From positions 1 through 9,399 of the forward strand of contig JADLAH010000138.1 of assembly GCA_020848315.1 (NCBI GenBank): 9,399 bases of DNA, given 5' to 3'. A model generated the notes under the pieces. It saw only the letters and a list, made by a program, of their open reading frames with translations, was not told where the DNA came from and made no database searches. Shown here piece by piece: positions 1 through 6,186 of this stretch; positions within the stretch are counted from its first letter, which is position 1; every line of letters starts with the position of its first letter. The translations under genes and the position numbers were made by a program. This stretch comes from Chitinophagales bacterium. GTDB taxonomy: Bacteria > Bacteroidota > Bacteroidia > Chitinophagales > JADIYW01.

Positions 1-4
1 ACAC

Positions 5-769
5 TTATTTATTATAAAAATACTCATAATAACCCGAGCTAGCCTCTTTTGACGTAGGAAAACCATTTGAATTGTATTCATATGATATAGACTGAGTAGA
101 AAATTCTCTATTATAAATATATTTTTTAATTTTTTTGATAGTTTCTGGTGCGTATTCAAATGTGCTTACTGGCATTAATTTATCCCAGCCTAATATATTT
201 TTGTGAGGCGCTGATTTCCCTTTTTCAAGCATATAAGTAAACCCACTACCCCCTGAATCCAACTCTGTTATTTCATTGCCTTCATTATTGGAGGTAATAT
301 TAAATATTTTCTTCAAGAAGCTGTTCGGAGTATTATAATTATCGTAATACTTTACCGTTTGACTTCCGTCTGCGTTATAATCTACGGTCACAACCGTTTC
401 GCAATAAAAGCAGCTGTCTGAATTAGTGTCATAGTTTTCTGACCACATAAGCAGTTTGCCTCCTGCGTGTATGAAACTTTGGCTTTTTATCATCCCGTCT
501 TCATTACTTTCTACTATTTTGGTTATATCATCTCCGGTGTAAGTATAAGTATAAACGGTAGTTATAGATTCATTACCATATTCCATAGTCTTGGTAATCG
601 TCTTCAATTTTCTACCGTCATATTCGTATAAACTGGTAGTTTTAACCTCCCCTTCGGTGGCAATGATTTTTGTAAGCAATATGGCATCGGCGTTATTGTC
701 TTCTTTTTTGCAAGATACAGCCATTGCTCCCATGAGGAGTAGGCTTAAAAATAGTTTGATTTGTTTCAT
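5..769 (-). CDS. Surface lipoprotein with YD-like beta repeats, unknown function
   Basis: A 254-aa predicted lipoprotein. Residues 1-19 form a signal peptide ending in a lipobox (AVSC) with the lipidated cysteine at 20. The residues after it read KKED, which resembles the K-(D/E)2 lipoprotein export signal described in Bacteroidota, so surface exposure is plausible (inference). The mature part is rich in Tyr and Thr, with short strand-turn-strand units such as YEYDGRKLKTI (48-58) and YTYTYTGDDITKI (73-85). These recall the Rhs/YD-like beta repeats of Bacteroidota cell-surface proteins. A Cys pair (C120, C123) could form a disulfide or bind metal. No catalytic motif is visible. It lies 194 nt downstream of the astacin gene on the same strand and probably has its own promoter. 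The gene looks complete, with a start ATG at 767-769 and stop TAA at 5-7. I cannot assign a function. Confidence 0.85.
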   Translation of the reverse strand: MKQIKLFLSLLLMGAMAVSCKKEDNNADAILLTKIIATEGEVKTTSLYEYDGRKLKTITKTMEYGNESITTVYTYTYTGDDITKIVESNEDGMIKSQSFIHAGGKLLMWSENYDTNSDSCFYCETVVTVDYNADGSQTVKYYDNYNTPNSFLKKIFNITSNNEGNEITELDSGGSGFTYMLEKGKSAPHKNILGWDKLMPVSTFEYAPETIKKIKKYIYNREFSTQSISYEYNSNGFPTSKEASSGYYEYFYNK

Positions 770-800
770 TTTTGATAGTTTTAAAAAAGTAAAAAAGTAT

Positions 801-829
801 TTTATAATGCAGTATTTTCAGCTGTTCAA
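801..829 (-). promoter_or_regulatory. Possible promoter of the 254-aa lipoprotein gene
   Basis: On the minus strand, TTGAAC (824-829) and TATAAA (801-806) are separated by 17 bp and lie about 30-60 nt upstream of the lipoprotein ATG. This is sigma-70-like spacing. Bacteroidota usually use a TTG / TAnnTTTG arrangement, which is not clearly present here, so this is a weak call. Confidence 0.25.
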
Positions 830-917
830 CCGCCGCTTTAGGTCTTTTGAGTTGCACCCGTTATTGAGACGAACAGCGGAAACGTATTAAATCCTGTTTC
901 TTTTTTTGTACATAATT

Positions 918-958
918 TTATTCAGGGTTTGCACCTTAAAGGCACTATTCCTGAATAA
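918..958 (-). terminator. Inverted repeat just after the astacin gene, weak terminator candidate
   Basis: A perfect 9-bp inverted repeat (TTATTCAGG at 918-926, CCTGAATAA at 950-958) encloses a 23-nt loop and begins 6 nt past the astacin stop codon. The position suits a transcript end. The stem is AT-rich, the loop is long and no T-run follows on the minus strand, so it would be a poor intrinsic terminator. Confidence 0.25.
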
Positions 959-963
959 GTGTT

Positions 964-3237
964 TTATTTAGCCGGAGTTTTTGTTATGCTCGGGGCCCAT
1001 ATAACTTGCCCACTACCATTAACAAGTCTTAATATGCCTTCATTCGTAAGTTCAAGTTTTGTGCTTTTATTGACAATATTCCATCGCATATCTCCATTTG
1101 CACTCTTAATTGTATTCCAACTACTAAAGTCACCTCTATACCTCTTGGAACTCATCAGAATATCTCCATTTGTTTCATATTTAAACACTATATCCCATTC
1201 TTTCATGCCATATGTTAACCCTCTGCGTGGTATAGCATCTGATACCACTTCAATCGTTTCGAACTGGCAATCGTTGCGGTTTAGTACTTCTTCCACTACA
1301 TATTCCTCACCTTCTTTAAATCTTAACTGATAGCGACCATCGGCTGACACCAAAACTTCATTTTCAAATAAGCTGCTGCCCGGTATCATATAACCCTTAT
1401 ATTTTATAGTAAGTCCGCAGGCGGTGCTGTTAGCCGGTGTTTGATCTGGTGGTGGCGTTTGAGCAGCAGGTGGTGTAACAGTGCTTTTCTTTGGAGGTAA
1501 TGGCGTTGTCCATATCTCCTGTCCATCTTTGTTTACAAGTATGAGACGCCCGTCGTCCGTCAGTTCTAATTTTATGCTTTTACCCAGAATCAATGTAGCA
1601 GCAGCATCTCTACCTGTGGTAGCACAATATGTCTTTCCTTGTGTGCTTTCCATACATACATTTCCGTCCGGATTGTACGAGAAAAAGCTGACAGCAGGTT
1701 TGCTGCCGCCATTGTTGATTGGAAAACGATAAATTTCCTGAAATGGGCAGGTACCGCTGTTTAAGACTTCTTCTATCACAAAATTACCATCAGTAGTAAC
1801 CCGAAAGTGGTAACGACCATTGGCAGACACTAATTTTTCTTTTTCCGCCAGACGCTCACCCGGCTTCATAGATGTTTGGTATTTTTTTACGGCATTTTTG
1901 GCATCGCAAACTGAAGACGCAGAAGTTGTAGTTGGTGGTGTTCCTGTATTGTTATTGGAAGCCGTTTTGACGGAGGGGATATTAGCTGTTTCTTTAGTTA
2001 TATAAGGTTTTTTATCCGCTTTAGATGGACATACGGAATACACTTCGGATATATTGATAATATCCATGTGACTCATACTATCGCGTTGTCCCATTATTTT
2101 GTCTTCATCACCTTTGGCATTTTTAAGGCTAATCGTATTTATTTTATTATCTATAGCAAAGGATTTAGCATGATAATGCATGCAAGAACCATAATCATAT
2201 ACACCAAGGTTAGATGCTTTATCTGATTCCTTTTGAAAGTTGCTCTCGAATCCCTTTTGTACATTGCTCATGTAGATATTGACGTAGTTATCACGGTCTT
2301 CACGGCTTTGCGTATGATAAAAGCCCAAAGCATGCATCAGCTCATGACATACCGTACCAACTACCTTATTTATAATCGAAATTTCCTGACGACCGCCTAC
2401 TCTGCCAAGATCAGACCAGTTTCCACCTTTGCTCACAAATTCGACATAATCTACCTGATCGGTACGAGGCACTAAACAAATATTTGTTTTCTTATTCATT
2501 TCCTCAATACCTTTTTTAATCACTTCATAACGAGGGTGACTGCTTGAAAGCACATACGGTATAGTGGAATTTGGCCATTTAGCATCGCGGACAGAAGGAT
2601 CAGCAGCTTGTTGGGTTACTTTGTCCAGTGTTCCTAAGTTGATATCGCCATCATAAAATACCTGCCCTGTATTAGTTATTTGCACCACAGCATCTTTGGG
2701 AGTTTTAGCGTTGGGAAGCAGTACCTTCATTTGCTTTTTTGCAGATACGCCGACAAATCCTTCTGTGGGCGGAACTGTCGGTTGCTCTCCTGTATAGTTA
2801 TTATCCCATACCTTTTTATTCGTGGCGGAATACAGGTTAAGTGTTCCGTTATCTTCTAAAACGGCTCGTACCGGTTTATTATCGGCAGTTCCGAATTTAG
2901 GATCGTAGAATGCTTGTGTCATGCTATTCCAAACAGACTTATTATCCTTGTTATACACTACCAGGTTCCCGTCTGCCTGTAAAGTGAGATAATGTCCACT
3001 ACCTAAGTAAACCATGCTACACCATACAAACTCGTCACCATTCGTTTTTTTAAGACACAGGTTGCCGTCGGCTTGCATGGCTAAGTAATACACTTTATTG
3101 GCAGAAATCAGGCGTTGCCCTTCCGTTAGCTTTTGTCCGATTGAAAGGGTATTTGTCCCCTGCTGCGCCATAGCTGAATTACTTGTTGCAGTCATCAGAC
3201 AGATTACAACCGCAATTAATAGTTGCTTTATAGTCAT
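964..3237 (-). CDS. Secreted astacin-family (M12A) metalloprotease with three bulb-lectin-like domains
   Basis: A 757-aa secreted protease. A signal peptide spans residues 1-24 (cleavage after AMA). A bulb-type lectin domain (about 28-146) carries a perfect mannose-site motif QADGNLVVY at 87-95, a related QADGNLCL at 55-62 and a degenerate third site near 127-136. A propeptide-like stretch (about 155-215) leads into the astacin catalytic domain (about 218-403). The zinc motif HELMHALGFYH (298-308) is followed by SREDRD, and the Met-turn SCMHY (351-355) provides the conserved Met and Tyr, so activity is expected. Pro/Thr/Ser-rich linkers (405-442, 578-604) lead to two further lectin-like modules (about 443-577 and 606-748), the first very similar to the C-terminal module of the adjacent FISUMP protein. 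No type IX sorting domain is recognisable at the C-terminus. The gene starts 38 nt after the FISUMP stop codon, so the two are probably co-transcribed. AAAGAG just before the ATG is a weak ribosome binding site. The natural substrate is unknown; glycoprotein degradation is an inference. Confidence 0.93.
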   Translation of the reverse strand: MTIKQLLIAVVICLMTATSNSAMAQQGTNTLSIGQKLTEGQRLISANKVYYLAMQADGNLCLKKTNGDEFVWCSMVYLGSGHYLTLQADGNLVVYNKDNKSVWNSMTQAFYDPKFGTADNKPVRAVLEDNGTLNLYSATNKKVWDNNYTGEQPTVPPTEGFVGVSAKKQMKVLLPNAKTPKDAVVQITNTGQVFYDGDINLGTLDKVTQQAADPSVRDAKWPNSTIPYVLSSSHPRYEVIKKGIEEMNKKTNICLVPRTDQVDYVEFVSKGGNWSDLGRVGGRQEISIINKVVGTVCHELMHALGFYHTQSREDRDNYVNIYMSNVQKGFESNFQKESDKASNLGVYDYGSCMHYHAKSFAIDNKINTISLKNAKGDEDKIMGQRDSMSHMDIINISEVYSVCPSKADKKPYITKETANIPSVKTASNNNTGTPPTTTSASSVCDAKNAVKKYQTSMKPGERLAEKEKLVSANGRYHFRVTTDGNFVIEEVLNSGTCPFQEIYRFPINNGGSKPAVSFFSYNPDGNVCMESTQGKTYCATTGRDAAATLILGKSIKLELTDDGRLILVNKDGQEIWTTPLPPKKSTVTPPAAQTPPPDQTPANSTACGLTIKYKGYMIPGSSLFENEVLVSADGRYQLRFKEGEEYVVEEVLNRNDCQFETIEVVSDAIPRRGLTYGMKEWDIVFKYETNGDILMSSKRYRGDFSSWNTIKSANGDMRWNIVNKSTKLELTNEGILRLVNGSGQVIWAPSITKTPAK
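997..1419 (-). repeat. Third, diverged copy of the lectin-like module (astacin C-terminus)
   Basis: Residues 607-747 of the astacin protein repeat the plan of the module at 1507-1908: a first Cys, a PG-S/R-L-x-E-x-E segment, VSADGRYQLR, EEVLN, a second Cys, and finally KLELTNEGILRLVN...G-x-x-IW. The middle differs: the NPDGNVCM and CATTGRD segments are replaced by NGDILMSSKRY and DMRWNIVNKS. It is therefore an older or more divergent duplicate. Confidence 0.7.
1507..1908 (-). repeat. Lectin-like module copy shared between the astacin and FISUMP genes
   Basis: Residues 444-577 of the astacin protein closely match residues 254-389 of the FISUMP protein, with shared blocks VTTDGNFVIEE, NPDGNVCM, GKTYCATTGRDA and the final LV-N...G-x-x-(I/V)W. 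Similarity extends to DNA: a 20-bp identical stretch lies at 1613-1632 here and 3394-3413 in the other copy, and I estimate the aligned DNA at roughly three-quarters identical by eye. This indicates duplication or gene-conversion-like exchange of one domain between neighbours. Confidence 0.85.
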
Positions 3238-3275
3238 CTCTTTATAGTTTATTTATAATTAGTTGCTTTCAATAA

Positions 3276-4451
3276 TTAATTTGCTGACCATACTAGCTTT
3301 CCGTTTCCGTTTACAAGTCTCAGTTGTCCGGTATTGGTCAATTCTAATAACTTTAGCTCTTTCGAAAGAATCGCTGCAGCTTTAGCATCCCTGCCTGTGG
3401 TAGCACAATATGTTTTGCCTTGTTTGCTGTCCATACAAACATTTCCATCCGGATTAAAGGAGAAAAAGCTTGTTTTAGGCTTAGAACCACCATTGGCCAA
3501 TGGGAAACGATAGATTTCCTTGAATTGACATTTGCTGTCGTTCAATATTTCCTCTATCACAAAATTGCCATCGGTAGTAACCCGCAACTGGTAGCGGCCA
3601 TTTACTGATAGTAACTTTTCATTTTCTGACAAACGATCCCCGGGTATCATACTGGCTTTGTATTTCATGACAGCATCTTTGGCTTCACAGGTAGCTTTGG
3701 TTGGCGCAACTGTATTTTCCTGCTTTACATTAGTCGTCGCATTCGGATTATCTGCTATACACCGGCAGGAAAGTCCGCTGCGTTTATATCGGTTTACCGG
3801 CATAATACTTCCCGACTTAGGACACGCATCCTCATTGTCTGTAAAAAGATATATGGCAGCGCCACTCTCATCGGCGTAATGCTCGCTGGATAGTCCCGTT
3901 GAACTAGACCAGAAATAAGCTTGTTCGCCCGCAGAAAAGTAATTCCCTCCGCTTTGTGCAAATCCTGCTGGTAAAGCGGTGAATCCGCTTTGGTTGGTGC
4001 CTATGGTTTTAGCGCCTTTCCAGTCGGCAGTTCGCATCATTCTGCTTGCTTCCTTCCAACCCAGAAATTTCTGAAGGTCTTCCCATTCTTTTATCGTGGG
4101 GATACGCCAGCCTTTGGGACATAGCTTTCCGGTATTTACCGCATACCAATTGTATAATTTCCCGTATTTTTCGTTGTTTTTAGGATCCTCTTTATACACC
4201 CAGGCTCGTGGTTCTATTATATCTATAAAATCAGGATACGCTAATTTTTGTGTCTCATTCGAGGTAGAAATGGGCGTTCCGTCATTCAGCTTTGTTACTT
4301 TCAGATTTTCCTTCAGCCAGAGTTGATTACCGATTTTTACGGTATTGTAAACATTGCCATCAATATCCTTAACTGTACTTTGTGCATACGACGATGTGAT
4401 ACCTGTAACCGCCAATACTACGGCTAAATAAAAGAGTTTGATTTTTTTCAT
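3276..4451 (-). CDS. Secreted FISUMP-domain protein with C-terminal lectin-like module
   Basis: A 391-aa exported protein. A signal peptide spans residues 1-23 (cleavage after SYA). Residues about 25-235 form a FISUMP domain (Fibrobacter succinogenes major paralogous domain), recognisable from VKDIDGNVYNTVKIGNQLWL, KYGKLYNWYAV, CPKGWRIPT, EW-x-x-L, FTALPAGF, YFWSSS and the terminal GLSCRCIAD. This family is abundant in surface and secreted proteins of Fibrobacteres and Bacteroidota; its molecular role is not firmly established. After a short linker (236-253) comes a cysteine-containing module (254-391) resembling a bulb-type lectin beta-prism: three strand-turn segments, TTDGNFVIEE (292-301), NPDGNVCM (333-340) and LTNTGQLRLV (371-380), sit where QxDxNxVxY sites would be. 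The same module occurs in the downstream astacin, separated by only 38 nt, so the two are probably one operon. Start ATG is at 4449-4451. Likely role: an extracellular binding partner or accessory to the protease (inference). Confidence 0.9.
   Translation of the reverse strand: MKKIKLFYLAVVLAVTGITSSYAQSTVKDIDGNVYNTVKIGNQLWLKENLKVTKLNDGTPISTSNETQKLAYPDFIDIIEPRAWVYKEDPKNNEKYGKLYNWYAVNTGKLCPKGWRIPTIKEWEDLQKFLGWKEASRMMRTADWKGAKTIGTNQSGFTALPAGFAQSGGNYFSAGEQAYFWSSSTGLSSEHYADESGAAIYLFTDNEDACPKSGSIMPVNRYKRSGLSCRCIADNPNATTNVKQENTVAPTKATCEAKDAVMKYKASMIPGDRLSENEKLLSVNGRYQLRVTTDGNFVIEEILNDSKCQFKEIYRFPLANGGSKPKTSFFSFNPDGNVCMDSKQGKTYCATTGRDAKAAAILSKELKLLELTNTGQLRLVNGNGKLVWSAN
3279..3692 (-). repeat. Lectin-like module copy in the FISUMP gene
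   Basis: This encodes residues 254-391 and is the counterpart of the module at 1507-1908. It has the same order of cysteines, the same GRYQLRVTTDGNFVIEE and GKTYCATTGRDA blocks, and a 20-bp stretch of identical DNA at 3394-3413. Confidence 0.85.
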
Positions 4452-4482
4452 ACAGATTTCAGTTTTCTGACTTTAATAAAAA

Positions 4483-4490
4483 CAAAGAAA
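4483..4490 (-). promoter_or_regulatory. Possible -7 element of the FISUMP-astacin operon
   Basis: TTTCTTTG on the minus strand is one mismatch from the Bacteroidota -7 consensus TAnnTTTG and lies about 32 nt before the FISUMP ATG. No clear TTTG -33 element is found at the expected spacing, which would suit a promoter that depends on an activator bound just upstream. Confidence 0.3.
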
Positions 4491-4519
4491 ACCTTGTAGT
4501 TTTTAATTGTAAAAAATCT

Positions 4520-4548
4520 GGGATAGAATGGCATTTTTAGGGATAGAA
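4520..4548 (-). promoter_or_regulatory. Perfect 9-bp direct repeat, possible activator site
   Basis: TTCTATCCC (minus strand) occurs twice, at 4520-4528 and 4540-4548, separated by 11 bp, so the copies lie 20 bp apart, about two helical turns. Paired direct repeats with this geometry are typical of LytTR-family response regulators. The site sits about 69-97 nt upstream of the FISUMP ATG, directly upstream of where a -33 element would lie. The regulator is unknown, and the bases do not match any LytTR consensus I know well. Confidence 0.4.
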
Positions 4549-4669
4549 AGTATTTTTTTGATTTTTTTGCATTAAAAATCAGTTTTCCACTATAGTTCTA
4601 TAGAGGATGAATATGCAGGCAATTCGCTCATTGTTGCCGCGACACGGTCTTACTTACACGAGTAGACGG

Positions 4670-4692
4670 CCTCACCGCATAAAGCGATGAGG
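4670..4692 (-). ncRNA. Group II intron domain VI hairpin
   Basis: CCTCATCGC (minus strand of 4684-4692) pairs with GCGGTGAGG (minus strand of 4670-4678) as a 9-bp stem with one G-U pair and a 5-nt loop. Outside it, GGCG and CGTC can form a lower helix. The A in the following CTACTC stretch would be the candidate branch point. The position, a few nt after domain V through a GTGAGAGG joiner, is as expected. Confidence 0.65.
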
Positions 4693-4704
4693 TGCGCCTC
4701 TCAC

Positions 4705-4738
4705 ACCACCGTACGTACGGGTCTCGTATACGGCGGTT
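4705..4738 (-). ncRNA. Group II intron domain V, CGC triad
   Basis: The 34-nt minus-strand segment folds as domain V: a 9-bp lower stem (ACCGCCGTA with TACGGTGGT), a 2-nt CG bulge on the 3' side, and a 4-bp upper stem (TACG with CGTA) closed by a small loop. Within the lower stem, CGC pairs with GTG, giving a central G-U wobble. This is the catalytic triad form of class IIC introns such as that of Oceanobacillus iheyensis, in contrast to the AGC triad of most other classes. The terminal loop does not read as a clean GNRA tetraloop, perhaps through decay. Confidence 0.75.
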
Positions 4739-4929
4739 CGTTTAGTAATGGGTTCAGTTTGTAATACATTTCCAACATCGATTCATGTCCTCGCTTCCTG
4801 AGGCGTTCCAACGTGATGGTGGTACTAAGTATCGGGCTTTGCGCTATGCACCACACCCAATGAAGTCTAAATTCTACATAATGGAATTTGTCTCTAAAAT
4901 TTATTAACTTGCTGCACGCATGATGTGAC

Positions 4930-4960
4930 AAAAAAATCTACAGATGATAACATCTGTAGA
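4930..4960 (-). terminator. Strong intrinsic terminator hairpin facing left
   Basis: A perfect 10-bp inverted repeat (TCTACAGATG at 4937-4946, CATCTGTAGA at 4951-4960) with a 4-nt loop is followed on the minus strand by seven T residues (4936-4930). It would terminate leftward transcription, yet no minus-strand gene lies immediately to its right; the next gene starts 35 nt away on the plus strand. It directly abuts the 5' side of the intron remnant, in the orientation of a class IIC target site. Confidence 0.75.
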
Positions 4961-4994
4961 GGGCGGGTCGGAAACGAGGTACTAACAAAAGGAT

Positions 4995-5516
4995 ATGAAT
5001 ACAAAAAAAATCATACGCTGGACTTTCGTATTAGCAATAACCATCTTGGTTGTTTATTACCTCTATCCTGAACAAAAATTAGCCCATAATATTAAAATTG
5101 ACTCATTGATTGTTTATAAATCAAAGAGAGAATTAATGGCTTATTCAAAAGGACAATTAATGAAGACCTATAAGATTTCACTTGGTAGAAACCCAATGGG
5201 TGACAAAGCCTTTGAAGGAGATAAAAAAACGCCCGAAGGTGTTTATTTTATTAACGCCAAAAATCCCAATAGTGTGTGTTACAAAAACCTGGGTATTTCC
5301 TATCCTAACAAACAAGACATAGAAGTTTCAAAAAATCTTGGCAAGCCGCCAGGTGGAAACATAAAAATTCACGGACTCACAAACGGAGCTGGTTTTATTG
5401 GTAAGTTTCAACGTTGGTTTGACTGGACAGCAGGTTGTATTGCTTTGACAGACCAAGAAGTTGAAGAACTTTATAACACTGTGGAAATCGGGACGAAAAT
5501 TGAAATTAAACCATAA
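4995..5516 (+). CDS. Membrane-anchored L,D-transpeptidase (YkuD family)
   Basis: A 173-aa protein with a single N-terminal membrane segment (about residues 9-23) and a YkuD/ErfK catalytic domain (about 33-171). Family signatures are visible: GDKKTPEG (75-82), IKIHG with His126 and Gly127, and TAGCIALTDQE (145-155) with the nucleophile Cys148. Enzymes of this family form 3-3 crosslinks in peptidoglycan, attach proteins to it, or in the YafK/DpaA branch cut such links. Which reaction applies here cannot be decided from sequence. It would act on the periplasmic side. AAAGGA lies only one base before the ATG, an unusually tight spacing, but a later start would lose the membrane anchor. The gene is AT-rich and lies 55 nt upstream of a transglutaminase-like gene on the same strand, a likely two-gene operon. 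It follows the intron remnant. Confidence 0.92.
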   Translation: MNTKKIIRWTFVLAITILVVYYLYPEQKLAHNIKIDSLIVYKSKRELMAYSKGQLMKTYKISLGRNPMGDKAFEGDKKTPEGVYFINAKNPNSVCYKNLGISYPNKQDIEVSKNLGKPPGGNIKIHGLTNGAGFIGKFQRWFDWTAGCIALTDQEVEELYNTVEIGTKIEIKP

Positions 5517-5571
5517 TACAAAAAGAAAAAGTATTTATATCCACCTACGGCAATAACGAAGATCGTAAAAA

Positions 5572-6132
5572 ATGAAATTCATTAAACAAACATTGCTAAC
5601 AATCCTGATGCTAATAACAGCTGGACTTTTGTTTCGCGGATGGTGTTACAGACATTTAGTGACATACAAATCAGTCGGACTTCGAACAAATTATTCAGCA
5701 ACAGAAAAGGAATTAATTGACTATATTGAAACAAACATTAACAAACAAACAACACATGACATTAAGGAAGTTATCAAACTTGGACTTTCAATAACCTCCG
5801 CACATCTAAACTATACCATCAGCAAAAATGATATCGACCCAAACAAACTCGTGTATTCCAAAACTGCACATTGCGTGGGTTATTCCTCATTCTTTGCTAC
5901 AATTTGCAACTATCTATTAAAGAAATACAACTTGAGTAACGAATGGATTGCAAAACCACAAATTGGACAAATCTATTTTCTGGGAACAAACATCCACCAG
6001 TATTGTAAATCCTCGTTTTATAAAGACCACGACTTTGTGACAATGGAGAATAAAAAAACAGGAGAAATCATAGCCATAGACCCAACTATTCATGATTATT
6101 TACGCATTGACTTTATAACCTATCGAAAATAA
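5572..6132 (+). CDS. Membrane-anchored transglutaminase-like cysteine protein
   Basis: A 186-aa protein with an N-terminal signal anchor (about residues 5-22). A papain-like transglutaminase core is suggested by TAHCVGYSSFFATICNYLL (Cys101 at the start of a helix), KDHDFVTMEN (His153) and GEIIAIDPT (Asp170), which match the Cys-His-Asp triad order and spacing. Such folds can be protein crosslinkers, peptidases or amidases; the substrate is not evident. The 55-nt gap to the preceding L,D-transpeptidase, their shared membrane anchors and their similar AT-rich base use suggest a joint role at the cell envelope, but this is inference. It is shorter than most annotated transglutaminase-like proteins, with the triad packed into the C-terminal half. 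Confidence 0.8.
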   Translation: MKFIKQTLLTILMLITAGLLFRGWCYRHLVTYKSVGLRTNYSATEKELIDYIETNINKQTTHDIKEVIKLGLSITSAHLNYTISKNDIDPNKLVYSKTAHCVGYSSFFATICNYLLKKYNLSNEWIAKPQIGQIYFLGTNIHQYCKSSFYKDHDFVTMENKKTGEIIAIDPTIHDYLRIDFITYRK

Positions 6133-6186
6133 AAAAAGCGGATAAAAACGCCGAAATCAACCACTCCTACTCACTTAATACACCGC

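Larger units (their letters stand above)
4655..4929 (-). mobile_element. Decayed 3' end of a class IIC-like group II intron
   Basis: Reading leftward, the segment keeps three elements in the order expected for the 3' part of a group II intron. First is a coding tail with the phrase CIAQSPILSTTITLERLRKR and then a GHESMLEMYYKL segment (roughly 4743-4860), resembling the C-terminal end of intron-encoded reverse transcriptases. Next is a 34-nt domain V (4705-4738), then a domain VI hairpin (4670-4692) followed by GTCTACTCG. The reverse transcriptase, maturase core and all of domains I-III are missing, so it cannot splice or move by itself. The exact 3' boundary is uncertain, near 4655-4660. An open frame of 76 codons (4701-4931) crosses the remnant and runs through domain V; it is not a real gene. 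Confidence 0.75.

Noticed and set aside
821..877. GCTGTTC / GAACAGC inverted repeat upstream of the lipoprotein gene as a regulatory RNA hairpin
   Set aside because: The stem is only 7 bp with a 43-nt loop and competing alternative pairings; support is too weak.
4586..4606. CTATAG-TT-CTATAG palindrome as an operator or hairpin
   Set aside because: It is short and AT-rich, in an AT-rich tract about 140 nt from the nearest gene start, with no second copy; chance is a sufficient explanation.
4701..4931. A 76-codon minus-strand open frame as a separate gene
   Set aside because: It runs through the domain V structure at its 3' end and begins in sequence with no match to a known start context. 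Only its middle resembles the tail of an intron-encoded protein, so it is treated as part of the intron remnant.
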